A DNA stretch of 64,000 nt, taken from NCBI GenBank assembly GCA_013397455.1, contig VYZB01000118.1, positions 379,755 to 443,754 of the forward strand, written 5' to 3'. The DNA comes from Crotophaga sulcirostris (taxonomy: Eukaryota > Chordata > Aves > Cuculiformes > Crotophagidae). The notes beneath the pieces were generated by a model, which was given only the letters and a program-made list of their open reading frames with translations, ran no database searches and was not told the DNA's origin. Shown here one piece after another: positions 1-11,732 of this stretch (its first letter is position 1; each line of letters starts with the position of its first letter). Made by a program: the position numbers and the translations under genes.

Positions 1-194
1 AGTTTCCATTAACAGTGTATGTGTTTTATTTCTGTCTCTTTAATATATGTATGCAAAAATAAAAATCAAATTATTTCAGAAGTACATGAAACACAAAGAC
101 TGTATGAAAATTATGACATTTTGTCATTTTATTTTTCACAAGGGATTTGAGGCTGCTATTGAACTGATTACCTGTCCAGCTGCTGAAGGTTGAT

Positions 195-741
195 TTTGGC
201 CAGCAGCTAAGCACTCACACAGCTGTTGCCCACTTCTCTCCCTAAACGTGTTAGGGAAGAGAACAGGAGGACCAAAAGAGAAAAAAAATTATGTGTTGCT
301 TTAAGAAAAGTATAGTAAATGAAGAAATGAGGTAAAAAAACTGCAAATGAGACAAAGTTAATCACTCATTATCCTCCCCCAGTCAGACTGATGCCCAACC
401 TGTCTTTGAGAAATGTCTACTTCAGACATACCACATACCCCACAATACCCAGCCAGGCTTTTGTTGCTGAGCATAATGTCATGTGCAACTGAATATCCCT
501 TCAGTCAGTTCGGGTCCACTGTCCCAGCTGTGTCCCCTCCCAGATTCTTACCTACTCTCAGCCTACTTGTTGGTTCAGTGGCAGCAGGGTGAGAAAAAGT
601 GAAAGCTTTGATACTGCAAGCACTTTTCAGCCACAGTCAAAACACTGGTGTGTTAATAACACTGTTTTTGTTACAAATTCAAAACATTGCACTATGTAGG
701 TTTTTAAGAAGGTTAACTCCATCCCATCCAGACCTAGTACA
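195..741 (-). mobile_element. Avian endogenous-retrovirus LTR, diverged (solo LTR)
   Basis: Read on the minus strand, the element begins at 741 with TGTACTAGG and runs through a block equivalent to the 5' end of the LTRs at 5001 and 9636 (a tract meaning 'ggttttggctggga' in those copies). Further in, on the plus strand, it shows 'tgagcataatgtcatgtg', 'aatatcccttcagtcagtt' and 'ctgtgtcccctcccag', which are the reverse complements of blocks shared by all three copies. The 195-300 part resembles the downstream end of this LTR class. The middle (about 330-430) is badly diverged. No gag, pol or env flanks it, so it is a solo LTR or a fragment. The retroviral class (probably ERVL-like) is inferred from memory and is uncertain, as is the left edge. 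Confidence 0.7.
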
Positions 742-1872
742 TCAACTTAAATAGTACAATTTCTCCATTGTATTTAACAGTTGTTTCACAGTTTGTTTTT
801 CAAACAATAAAAATATAAACAAAAATAAAAATCAGTCTAATTTTCGTTCTTTGACTGACCAATGGATTGGAACCTGATTCTGTGTATGAGGCCTAGACCC
901 CCCAAGAATGACCCAGGTGCTTAGTCTAAAGACTCATTCTTTTTCACAGATGGTCTGCTACTGTTCCCCATTACCGTGCAATGATTTTCATTATGTATCA
1001 GTCCAGCCACAGCTGGACAGAGAAGTGTCTCCTTCCTTCTCCTTCCTTTCATTATAAAATATTTAGTGTCTTATGAATAGGAAACTTTCATGGAAGTCTT
1101 TGGTATTACCAATGTTCTCTCTTACTAAGTATGAATCCTATGATTGTAGATATGTATAACTGAATGACTGAGCTAAGAATGCTACCCCATTAACATCACA
1201 GTAATTGAACTTCCCTTCTACTTCTCTCCTCAGACACACTCTGTTTTGGGTGAGATCTTTGATGTTAGAGGAGAAATTCAACCAAATTCACAACAGGTGA
1301 AAGATCCAGAAGCATTCCTAACACAGAATCCTATAGTGTCCTGCCCTAGGACACAGGCCACTAAGTGTCACTGAAAAAGTGAAATTATAAAAGGAACATG
1401 GTCTTCCTTTAGCCTAAAAGAGTTGCTGACAATAATGTTAAAAAGAATTTTTTTAAAATGGCAGCAACAATATTTTCTAATCTCACTGAAGACAAGGAAT
1501 ATGGACTACTCCTCTGAGCAAGCATTGTTCAGGTCTAGCCCTGCACTTGGTACAGGGTCACCCTAGGAATGGATTTATGTTCTTCTGTGTCTAGTTATTA
1601 ACACCTACTCTAAGTTGTCAAGTTGTCATCGATGAAGAATTTCAGTCTTTGGAGGCAAAGATCCAAAGCAGTTCAGCAGGTTTAGTGATACTTACAATGA
1701 TAAGAAAACAAGAGTGTAAAACCATAAAGGTTAGTTTGTGATGAAAATGATCCTGTGTAGACAAATCAAATTAGGGACATTTTCTTTTTTTTTCGTTTCT
1801 TTCTTTTATATATATATATGTGTATATATATATCCTTGCAGTTTGTACACTAGGGTACACATCCTTCTTAAG
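742..1872. other. Gene-free AT-rich interval
   Basis: Nothing recognisable was seen apart from an A-rich tract near 805-835 and an alternating TA/TG tract at 1807-1833. Reading frames are short and have no recognisable domain. Confidence 0.6.
1807..1833. repeat. (TA)n microsatellite with TG interruption
   Basis: An alternating TA tract interrupted by TGTG, directly upstream of the CR1 element. Confidence 0.85.
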
Positions 1873-3362
1873 CCACTATCCATCACATTTAAACCACTAT
1901 CCATCATATTTGAGAAGTCATGGCAGTCTGCTAAAGTTCCCGCTGACTGGAAAAGGAGAAACATAATTCTGACTTTTAAAAAAGGAAAGAGGAAGACCAA
2001 GGGAACTACAGGCTGATCAGTCTCGCTTCTGTACCTGGCAAGATCATGGAACAGATCCTTCTGGAAACTCTACTGAGGCACATGGAAAATAAGTAGGTGA
2101 CTGCTCACAGCAAATATGGCTTCACTTGTCAGGCAAATCATGCCTGACAAATTTGGTGGCCTTCTCCAGTGGAAGTGTTGGTGGATAAAGGAAGAATAAT
2201 CGACATCATCTACCTGGGCTTGTGCAAAGCATTTGACACTGTCATGCACGGCATTCTTGTCTCTAAACTGGAGAGAAATGGATTTGACACTGGACCACTT
2301 TGTGGATAAGGAATTAGCTGGATGGTGGCACTCAAAGAGTTGTGGCCAACAAGTCAATTTCCAAGTGGAGACTGGTGATGAGTGGTGTTCCTTCCTCAGG
2401 GGTTGGTATTGGGACCGGTGTCATTTAATACCTTTGTTGGAGACATGGACAGTGGCACTGAGTGCATCTTCAGCAAGATTGCCAACAACACTGAGCTGTA
2501 TGGTGCAGCTGACATGCTGGAGACAAGGGATGCCATCCAGAGGGACCTTGGCAGTCTTGAGAGGTAGACCTGTAAGAATCTCATGAAGTTCAACAAGGCC
2601 AAGTGCAAGAATCTGTACCTGGGTCAGGGCAATTCCAAGCACAAATATAGGCTGGATGTGCAACGGATTGAGAGTAGCCCTGAAGAGAAGGACTTGGGGG
2701 TGCTGGTGGATGAGAAGCTCAACATGAGCCGGTGATGTCCACTTGCAGCTCAGAAAGCCACCCTTCTCCTGGATTGCATCAGAAGAAGTGTGACCAGCAG
2801 GTTGAAGGAGGTGACTCTACCCCTCTACTCCACTCACGTGTGACCTCATGTGAAGTCCTGCGTTCAGTTCTGGACTCCTCAGCACTGGATGGACGTGAAT
2901 CTGTTAAAGCGAGTCCAGAAGAGGGCCACAAAGATGATCAGAGGGCTGGAGCACCTCCCATATGAGGACAGGCTGAGAGAGCTGGGTTTGATTAGCCTGG
3001 AGAGGAGATGGCTCCAAGGAGACCTTATAGCAGCCTCCCAGTAGTTAAAGGAGGCCTATAGGAAAGATGGGAAGGGGCTTCTCACCAGAGAGTGCAGAGA
3101 TAGGATGAGGGGTAATGGTTTTAAGCTGAAAGAGGGGAGATTTAGGTTAGGTACTAGGAAGAATATTTTACTGTGAGGGCGGTGAGGCACTGGAACAGGT
3201 TTTCCAGGGAAGTCATGGATGCCCCATCCCTGGAGGTGTTCAAGGCCAGATTGGATGAGACTTTGAGCAACCTGACCCAGCGGGAGTTGTCCCTACACAT
3301 AGCAGGGCAATAGGAACTGAATGATCTTTAAAGTCCCTTCCAAACCAAACCACTCTATGAAT
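1873..3362 (+). mobile_element. CR1 LINE, reverse-transcriptase half of ORF2 plus 3' end, inactive
   Basis: This is a 5'-truncated CR1 non-LTR retrotransposon. In translation it starts with the pre-RT segment 'FEKSWQSAKVPADWKR' (about 1910-1957) and continues with '[15 protein letters not shown]' (about 2029-2074). RT motif A follows as 'KAFDTV' at 2226-2243. The motif C catalytic box lies at 2475-2498 and reads KIANNTEL where active CR1 has FADD, so both catalytic aspartates are changed to asparagine. The C-terminal region follows ('LVDEKLNMS', '[24 protein letters not shown]'). The element ends in the usual CR1 3' end, a block like 'aaagtcccttccaaacc' then 'ctctatgaat'. Several stops and frameshifts break ORF2. 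The RT domain is recognised with high confidence; the exact 5' edge is less certain because a short duplication sits there. Confidence 0.93.
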
Positions 3363-4224
3363 CAGTGTTATTTATTCACAAGGAGCCACTGGATTACCTC
3401 GATACCTATGTTAACTACAACAGGTCATGTACATTTGGCAACTACTTATGGCTTGGTTTTGTATCAGTCAGACTGTAGGAAAGAAGATATATTAATTACC
3501 AACTTGCATAAAATTAAAAATTTAAAAAAATAGAACCTGAAAAAAGGAGTCTATCTGAAGCTACTGTATTTCTTTAAAATTCTGGAAATTATGTTTTCAA
3601 ATAAACAATTCCAAGTTGAGCAAAACTTTTTATTTAACAGGAAACATAATGAAATCTAATGTTTATCTAAAAGTAATTTTAATTTTCAAGCATAAATATA
3701 TCGTGAGTAACAGGCATAATTAAGAGGAATCAGCATGTAATTTGCACAAGAAATACATATTTTGAATAAAAACATAAAGTCAAAAAAGGTGGTTTGAAAA
3801 TGTCAGTGACATTTTTTGATTTTGATATTTAATTCCTTAGAAATGTTATACCTCACTGAAACACTTCTACACACACTATGGACTTTTTACATGATTTTTT
3901 TTTAAAATGTCGCTGTAAGCCTCAGGGGTTTTATTTGTTTTTTATTGTTTGTTTTCTTTTTTTTTTGGCTGGTTTTTTTTTAGCAAAAAAAAGGATGTTT
4001 TGGTCGAATATTTTCCTGAGATGTAACGTTACTTGTAGTTTATTTCTTATCAGCTTAATGGAGGGGTTTTTTTTATATTGTCTGAAGATGAAATGATGTG
4101 TCATATCTAGACATTGCTATCTGATTCATGAGTATTATCTAACAGATTGGTTTTGGTGTTTCAAATTAGCAGGAGGGACAAAAGGAGGTTTACACACATA
4201 TTGGTTTGAAAATTATTGTCTTCA
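3363..4224. other. Gene-free AT-rich interval with T-rich tracts
   Basis: Unique-looking AT-rich DNA with poly-T runs at about 3893-3903 and 3957-3980. Nothing else was recognised. Confidence 0.6.
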
Positions 4225-5000
4225 TCATGGAGCATTCATAGAATTACAGAAGTATTGACTAGAAGGGACATTTGTAGGTCCTCTAGTCTAACCTTCCACT
4301 CTAAACTGGGCTGACATCAACATCAGATTAAGTCAACCATGGCTCAGTTTTGAAAACCTCCAAATTCTTTTTATGCAATGTATTTTCACTAAGGAGTATC
4401 AAATTCTGCTGCATACATCACTGAACTCATTCTGGTGAGTCCATTATTTTTCTTGTACTGGGAGTTCGGATCTGGATCCATTACTCCAGGTGTGTCCTCA
4501 CCCATGCTGAGTAGAGAGAAGGGATCACTTCCCTTGACTTGCGGTCAGCACTCTTCCTAACGTTGCCCATGATGCTGTTGGCCCTCTTCGCCACGAGGCA
4601 CTGCTGACTCATAGTCACCTTGATGTCCACCAAGACCCCAAAGTCCTCTGCAGATCGGCTTGCCAGCAGGACCACTCCCTGTACATTATGATGTCTAGGG
4701 TTATCCCTCCCCAGACACAGCACCTACTTAGCATTCCCCCTGTTGGCTCCTTGATCACCTATACCAGGAAGTTGTAGACATTGCACTCCAGAAATCTCCT
4801 AGATTGCAAATGTCCTGCTGTGTTGTCCTTCCATAAGATCTCAGGATGGTGCAAGTCCTCCATGTGGGCCTAGGTCTGTGAGTGTGAGACTTCTTCTAGT
4901 TATTTGAAGAAGGCCTCATCAATCTGTTCCTCCTGATCAGGAGGTTTATAGGAGATATCTAGTAGAACACCCATAGCTGGCTTCTGACCTTTTCCAAAAG
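4225..5000 (-). mobile_element. CR1 LINE, 3' part, with reverse-transcriptase domain deleted
   Basis: On the minus strand this is one CR1 copy whose parts run in the right order but with a gap. Starting at 5000 it reads the middle of the endonuclease: 'YKPPDQEEQIDEAFFK' (about 4970-4920) and 'WKDNTAGHLQSRRFLECN' (about 4835-4782), then 'IKEPT' near 4745. At about 4735 it jumps straight into the post-RT region ('AEDFGVLVDIKVTMSQQC', about 4650-4600; 'SREVIPSLYSAWVRTHLE', ending near 4484). The whole RT core is missing. The 3' untranslated end reaches 4225 with a degenerate 'catagaattacaga' tail. Stops interrupt the frame. The upstream endonuclease part continues at 5387, beyond an LTR fragment. 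Confidence 0.9.
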
Positions 5001-5386
5001 TACTTGGTTTTGGCTGGGCTAATTTTCTTCATAGTATCTTGTATGGGAATATATTTTGGATCTGAGATGAAAACAGTGATGATAACACAGCGATATTTTA
5101 GTCATTGGTGAACAGTGCTCACCACAGGGTCAAGGCCTTTTCTGCTCCTCATGCAGAGCAGATCCACCAATGAGGCTGGGGTATGCAAGAAGCTGTGATG
5201 GGACAGAGCTGGGACAGCTGACCCATACTGATGAAAGGGATATCCTAAACCATTCAATGCCATGCTAAGCATGTAAAGTTGGGGAAAGAAAGAGGATGAG
5301 GACATTCAGAGTGATGATGTTTGTCTTCCCAAGTAATTGTTATGTGTGATGGAGCCCTGCTTTCCTGGAGATGATTAAACACCTGC
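5001..5386 (+). mobile_element. LTR fragment nested inside CR1 endonuclease region
   Basis: The segment begins 'tacttggttttggctggg' and stays colinear with the LTR at 9636 through 'gagatgaaaacagtgatgataacacag', 'agggtcaaggccttttctgc', 'gggacagctgacccatactg', 'gtcttcccaagtaa' and 'atggagccctgctttcctgg'. It stops where the other copy goes on ('ctgcctgctaatggg'), so its 3' part is absent or was lost. It splits the endonuclease reading of the surrounding minus-strand CR1. The tetramer AAAG lies at both junctions (4997-5000 and 5387-5390) and could be a target duplication. However, about 90 bp of CR1 are also missing at the junction, so this is not a clean insertion. Confidence 0.78.
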
Positions 5387-5600
5387 AAAGTCCAACATGC
5401 CTTCCTTGCTTTCCCACGCTATCCTTCCTGGAGACCCTGTATTGATCCGTTGCAGCACTCAAGTCCTGTGACCTATCCCACCACTCTTCTGTCATCCTGA
5501 TGAGGTCATAATCCTGTAACAGCACACAGACTTCCAATTTATCCTGTCTGTTCCTCATGTTACATGCATCAGCATATGACATTTCCATTATGTTCCTTTC
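5387..5600 (-). mobile_element. CR1 LINE, N-terminal endonuclease segment
   Basis: On the minus strand, 5600 to 5387 translates to the start of the CR1 apurinic-like endonuclease: 'NMRNRQDKLEVCVLLQDYDL', then 'IRMTEEWWDRSQDLSAATDQ', then 'YRVSRKDSVGKQGRHVGL'. The catalytic-region glutamate and the tryptophan pair in 'TEEWWD' match the family's 'TETWWD' block. It belongs to the same CR1 copy as 4225-5000, separated from it by the LTR fragment. The element appears to begin inside ORF2, so it is 5'-truncated as most CR1 copies are. Confidence 0.88.
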
Positions 5601-8600
5601 ACATCTTTCTATTCTTCTTTCCTGTATTTTTCCCATCCTTTTTTTATTGTAATTTGCTATCTTTCCTTTTCATCATTATATTTTTTTTTAAAAAAAAAAT
5701 GATATGTTGCTATTGTTATTTAACCTCTCCCCTCCAGAGCTACTGAAATCTGTGCTTATTTGGAATCTATGTTCTTATTTCTCAAAAGATAAAAATTCTA
5801 AATATTAAATTTTGTATGTTACAAGGTCTGTTATCCTCTTCCATATGTTCATGCATGTTTTATTATTGTTAAAACAAAACATGCATGTGTCACAACTGAT
5901 ATGTCTATGATGCAGACTAACAGTCTTGTATCCAAACACTTTCATATCTTTTTGGGGTTTTTTTTGGTCTGTAAGTCCAGTTAATGGCCAGAGCTTTCTA
6001 CCATTCAAACTCCTCTGTTGATACTGGGTAATATACAATACATTATGACCAAAAGATGATACACTGCTTTTAATGGTGATATTTTGCATGTTTCATTCTT
6101 AGGAAGACTGAATGACACAGTATACATTTTTGAAATTCTACAGCGCAAATAATGAGGTTTCATTTAACTCTTAGCGTAACAAAGTCTTCACAGTAAAACT
6201 GAGTATCTACGAGAACAGAATCTTCATGAAGTGCTCCTCTGTTTATATGAAGGCAGGCTATTTTTTATGAATTTCCTAACAGAACAAGTCTAAAACTCAT
6301 TACTGACATTGCTGGCATAACTATTGCATAAAAACTTATATTACAGATATTGCCATTATGTCGAGAGCATACAAATATTGCGGATATTATCCAGACATTT
6401 ACTGATAGCATGAAAAACAAAATGTGGCTTCATACAGAAGCAGATTAAAACTGTCTAGAGTAACAACATTTGTTCAGAGGAGTATTACGTTCAACATAGA
6501 GTGGTTTTTAATTGTTTTTACCTAAAGATGGATGAGAAGTCTGTTGTATAAAAATTTAGCTCCTAGTAGAGTCACAAGATGAGTTCAGGCTGTCACTGCT
6601 CTTAAAGGCAAGTTGGATACAAAAGTTTTGCTTAGTGTCAAGTTTCTCAGTCAAAGAACTGAAAGATTTATTTCCAGCTTCATATCTGTTCTCTTTTATT
6701 TAAGTTGTTATTGTATTTTGCAGTCTGAAGAACTTCCTCTTGTGCGTTTCTTGCTCATTAAAAGATTTTAAGGATCAGGGAATGTAGGTGTTTTGGAAAG
6801 TTGTCAATCTTTTCTCTGAAAGCACATCTATGACCTTTTATTTTGTTATAAATGAGCAGCCACAGTTTTGATTAAGAGCTGCACATTGCTGGAGACATAA
6901 GTTCCTTATTGATCCACAGGTCAGAGCTTCATTGCTTTGTTCTGTTTAACTCTTAGAAATAATTCAATTTGTATGACGCATCAGTCCTGGGTGTTAACAC
7001 AGAGTATTTTTATCACTGGGTAATGATCCACTATGGGCATGAATGCCTCAACATCAGTTATTTCTAATGGAGAGATGATGGTGAATCCTTCAAGCTCATT
7101 ACTGTTAGTGTTAAAGAAATGAGTGGTTTTCAAAAGAAAGACCTCTGTGGTGCAATTACAGTGATGGGGCCTGGGGATATTCCACCCCAGAGAGATATCC
7201 ATGGTACTCATAGGTCTGCTGTAACTCTTCTATGAAGAAAATACCAGTTGTGACAATGGCTGGGATGAAATGTTAAGAAGACACTATTAAAACAGTGTTT
7301 TAAGCTATTATCGAAACACTTGGCAACATTTAACTGGAGTTTCAGACACCAGTTCTTCCCGCCTATAAACACTCACCAGTATGTTTAACAAAAATATTTT
7401 ATTAAATGAGGAAAATTTTTAAAAACCCCAACAGTATTGTATGATAGAATGTTTCCCCCATTAAATTGATTTCTTCATGTTTCTAGGACAGCCGCTTGCT
7501 TTCTCTGCCACTCACAGTTCCCCTCTCACAACCTCTCCTTCTGAATGTTCCTTGCTCTGCTCTGCAACCACCACTAACCTCTCTCCATGACGCCTCGTTC
7601 TGTGAGCTACTCTTTGTTGTGCCTTGTTATATCAGCTCCTCCTGCTAGTCGCTACCATTAGATACTCTCTTCACTGCTTGACACACAAGCTCTTCCCCCA
7701 GGTCTTTGTTCTGCTCCTTGCCATGAGGCACTCTGGCCAGCCACTGCATTTACTAACACTTTCACTGATTTCAGCTTCTGGCAAGGGCCTGGATAAGACT
7801 GAGGATCAAAAGAGCGTGGCAATGTACCACACGCTTACACAGATAAGCTTAACTTGCTAGTGTCACTTCACAGCCAACAAGAGACTTTTAAACGGTATCT
7901 TCTACTTTTGTTTTTCCTTTCCAGACTGTACATTTTTCATGTCACTGTTTTGATGTTATGTGTTATAACTTTAGGCATAATTAGCTGCTTCAAGCATCTA
8001 TGTACTAGTAAAATCAGAAACTTTTCTCCATTTGATAACATACCTCATTTTTTTTCCGATCAGAAATGGCTTGCTGACATAGGAAAACATCTATACATAT
8101 ATCAAATGATAATAATAATAATAATAACAATAATAATAATCATCATCATCATCATCTAGGCTTGCACACTCATCATTTTCATTTTTCTCCCTTTCTCTCA
8201 ACCTTATGTCAACACATTATTTCTCCATCTTTGGACCCTCACTCCCCCTGAAATCTTTTTGGCTGTGAGGGAAGACTGCTTTTGTTTTAAGCTTCAGCCT
8301 GTACTGTGTGTTTCTTTTGTATCGCGTCTGCACCAGAAGATCGGGGTTTTTTTTGCGTGCTACCTAATAAAAACAAACTACAGGTTCCAAGTCTTGTGAT
8401 TTCATCAGAGTTTCTTTCAAAGTCACAATAACTTGACTCTTTTTGACCAGAGGTCTAAAGAATACTCCCTGGTAACCTGTAGTTACAGTTACAAAAGTTA
8501 CAAAAGTTTTGTCCATAGAATTCTGCGGAAGTATGAGTTGCAAAGAGGCTGAAAGCATTTGTGAGAGAAAAATCCATCACAGTCTGCTAAATACAAGAGA

Positions 8601-9635
8601 TAATTTCTGATTCAGGAAGATTCTGAGTCACAAACTTTGGAAACTGTGAGATCTCGCTTTACAGTATTCACGTATTCTTGCTTCGGCATCCACTGCTGGA
8701 AACAAGGAAAGAATCGACCTTTATTTGATCCCAAAAAATAGTTCTTTGGTTCTCATGTAACATTATGTATAATGAAGCAAAACTGTGTGTGCATAGGCTC
8801 ATATAAATTTTAATTAATTCATAATTTATATTATAATTACATTTTGTACTAGGAATGGAAAACTCCCTGAGCTGATTTCTGCTACTGAGCTGATACCTAT
8901 GAGTTGACTACATTACAAACAGGTGCAATGCAGAGAAAGAGGGACCAAGGTTTTACTTGCTTTGATTACTTATGGTTCCAGAACCATACTTACGGTGTCT
9001 TTACCAGCAATGAATTTGATTGGCCAAAGTTGCCTGTCCTAGGCAAGAATTAGTAGGTTTGGTAGGATGAACTGTATGGGTTGGAACCATATAGGTAATT
9101 TTCAGAATGAACTGCAGTAAGGACAAGTATGAGACTATATACATTGGCAAATTAAATATGTCTCGGACTCAGCTATTGCAATAAGACCAACTGACTGTGT
9201 CCATACCATTAACTTTTCTTACCTTCTACAACAGGTTGACCTCATCCAAAATAATCGGTGGATGTAATGTTATGTTCATAACTCAGCTTAACATGAGAGC
9301 AGTGCCCTGAAATTTCCTACTGTAGTCTTATTTGGGCTAGATGGAGACTCATCAAGAAATATTCTAAAAATGTATGTACAAGCAAAAGACTGTTTCAGTG
9401 CTCAAAAATGTCCTCATGCCTAGCAATGTCCCCTGGTATTGTTTAATTTACTAGCAAAGGCAAAACTCAAGGGTGGGAAGTTTGACTAATAGGTAATGGG
9501 TGCTATGTGACCAACAAACAGACTATACTCAGTGAAAGCACTTACTAGAAGTGAAACCAGAAAACATATTTTTAAAACAAAAATATGTGTTGGAAAAGAA
9601 GTGGAGAAGCTGAATATTAGCGCAAAATAAGGTAT
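5601..9635. other. Gene-free interval with CT-rich segment and one microsatellite
   Basis: Mostly unique AT-rich sequence. There is a T/A homopolymer pair near 5680-5700. A less AT-rich, pyrimidine-rich stretch at about 7490-7860 may be an unrecognised repeat. A trinucleotide microsatellite lies at 8105. Reading frames up to 101 codons have no recognisable domain, and the 101-codon one ends in the microsatellite. Confidence 0.55.
8105..8156. repeat. (AAT)n-(ATC)n compound microsatellite
   Basis: A run of AAT with one AAC interruption, followed by five or more CAT/ATC units ending at 8156. Confidence 0.92.
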
Positions 9636-10065
9636 TGTGCTGGTTTTGGCTGGGAGAGATGGTTTTTTTCTTCATAGTAACTTGCACAGTGCTATGTTTT
9701 CCATCTGAGATGAAAACGGTGTTGATAACACAGTAATGTTTTATGTATTGCTGAGCAGTATTCACACGGAGTCAAGGTCTTTTCTGCTCTCCCAATGTCC
9801 TGCCAAAGAGTAGGGTGGGGGTACACAAGAAACTGTGAGGGGACACAGATGGGACTACTGAGCCCCACTAACTAAAGGAATATCCCATACTCTATGACGT
9901 CATGCTCAGCATATGAATCTGGGGGATAAGAAAGGAAGGGGGAAGGAACACTTTCAAAGTTACTTTGTTTGTCTTCCCAAGTAACAATTACACTTGATGG
10001 AGTCCTGCTTTTCCGGAGGTGGCTGAACACCTGCCTGCTAATGGGAATTGGTGAATGAATCCCTT
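9636..10065 (+). mobile_element. Avian endogenous-retrovirus LTR, 5' and middle part
   Basis: It starts TGTGCTGGTTTTGGCTGGGA and shares ordered blocks with the LTRs at 195-741 (opposite strand) and 5001-5386. A palindromic CRE-type octamer TGACGTCA lies at 9895-9902. It precedes 'gctcagcatatgaatctggggg', which probably corresponds to a decayed TATA region. The match to the class runs on through 'gtcttcccaagtaac', 'ggctgaacacctgcctgc' and 'gtgaatgaatcccttgttttgct'. It fades after about 10065 and I see no poly(A) region. It is a solo or truncated LTR with no viral coding sequence beside it. Confidence 0.8.
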
Positions 10066-11732
10066 GTTTTGCTATGGGTAGAATGGTTCACAAAAATGCC
10101 GTTTCCTTATGTTTATGCATTACAAGACTAAAAAAAGTCCCAATGCTCTAAAATTAACCACAACTACAGTTCTGATTTCTGTGTACTGGAGAGAGGTAGG
10201 GAAAGACTGGAAGACAAAGAAACCCAGAAAAAGCAGGGATGGGGAACTCTGATTTTTTTCGAAACATGCCACGATGATCTGTCAAGTTGGAATAAAAGAC
10301 TGACTTGCCTAGCACGTGCAGGGACATGACGTATACAGGACACAACAGACATTTGGAAAGAAAAGAAGGGGGCAACCTGAGGCAACTTAGTGGTAGGAGC
10401 TATCTTGCTCTAAAAGTAGCCTTTTTTTTGAAGGTGTCTGAATCACAGTCTTTATCTCTACTCCTCCTCTCACACTGGAAGGGTCTTTCCTCAAATATGC
10501 AACTGTGTACCTGAAATCAAGGGTTATTGTATGTTTGGGGATATAGTCGAATGCTGAGTTATGCTTTCTCTCTTAATAAGGACTGAAATGAACTTGTCAC
10601 CTGAAAGTTCATATATTTACACAGTTCTTCCTATAAATCCTCACTTGTTCGTCCATGGTTGAGAATACAAAATAGGAAACAATATCCTTCCACTATCTAG
10701 ATATGTTGTTGGTCATATACAGGCAATAGCCAAGAGAATAACAAGCAAAAGCTCACTTGAAGCCTAATACAGCTTTAATCATATCTGCTAGAGGGATATA
10801 TCAACTCCTCCACCTCCTTTAAAATAATAACTCAACTAATCATGTGAAAAGCAGTGTACATAAAACCAGTTCTTTTAAGAGACTTTTACCTCCATGTTCC
10901 CTGACAATACTGCTGTGGTGAGAGATAGAGTATACTCTGATTTCATTCAAAAGCTGACATTTAATATGGTAACAGAAAAGATACATGAAATGAAAGAATG
11001 ACTGTCTATGTTTCTACCTAAAACTCGTACAATTCAGTCTATAAAAACATTCATTACCACTTTTAAATTGTTTTATAAAGTTTTTCCTGACAGTTTCTCT
11101 CCTTCAGGGCATGTAGAACCAGAATCTCCAATGAATGTTTGAAAGAGCACCTGAAAGGTGAAGTTACTCACATAAAGATGTAATAAGGACCCAAATCAAA
11201 CCCTTGCAGTTTAAAGGAACTTTCATACATAAAGTTCAGTTGTGACAGCTTGGAAATCATTTTAAGAAGTAGTTGCTGACATCAACAAGAAGTAAGTAAA
11301 ATATGACTACTGATTAGTCAAAAGAATAAGTAACAGTATTAAAGCATGTGAAAAATTTATAGACCTACACCATATGTCACTCATATTTGCAGAGATAAAC
11401 TGATGATTGATAGAACAAATTATATTCTTCTTTCATTTTTATCTGCCCCATTGCACCCTGTGCCCATTAATCTTCATTAGGATATTATAACATCAAATCT
11501 TTAAGCAATTGTAAAAAATCTTGCTATATTTTCCTGCAAAAAACTCACCTTACAACCTTGAATGGTAGGATTAAAAAACCAAAGACATAGCTATTTGAGG
11601 AAAAAGAAGTATCTATCTTGACAGCAGAATGATGTGATTTTTTCAATTTATTCTTGTTTTTTCAAAGAAAATTTTTATTACACCAGACAATCTATTGCAC
11701 AGCTAAGCACCAAGCATCAATTATGATGGCTT
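10066..11732. other. Gene-free AT-rich interval
   Basis: No repeat family, exon or RNA gene was recognised. The reading frames are all under 75 codons. Confidence 0.6.
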
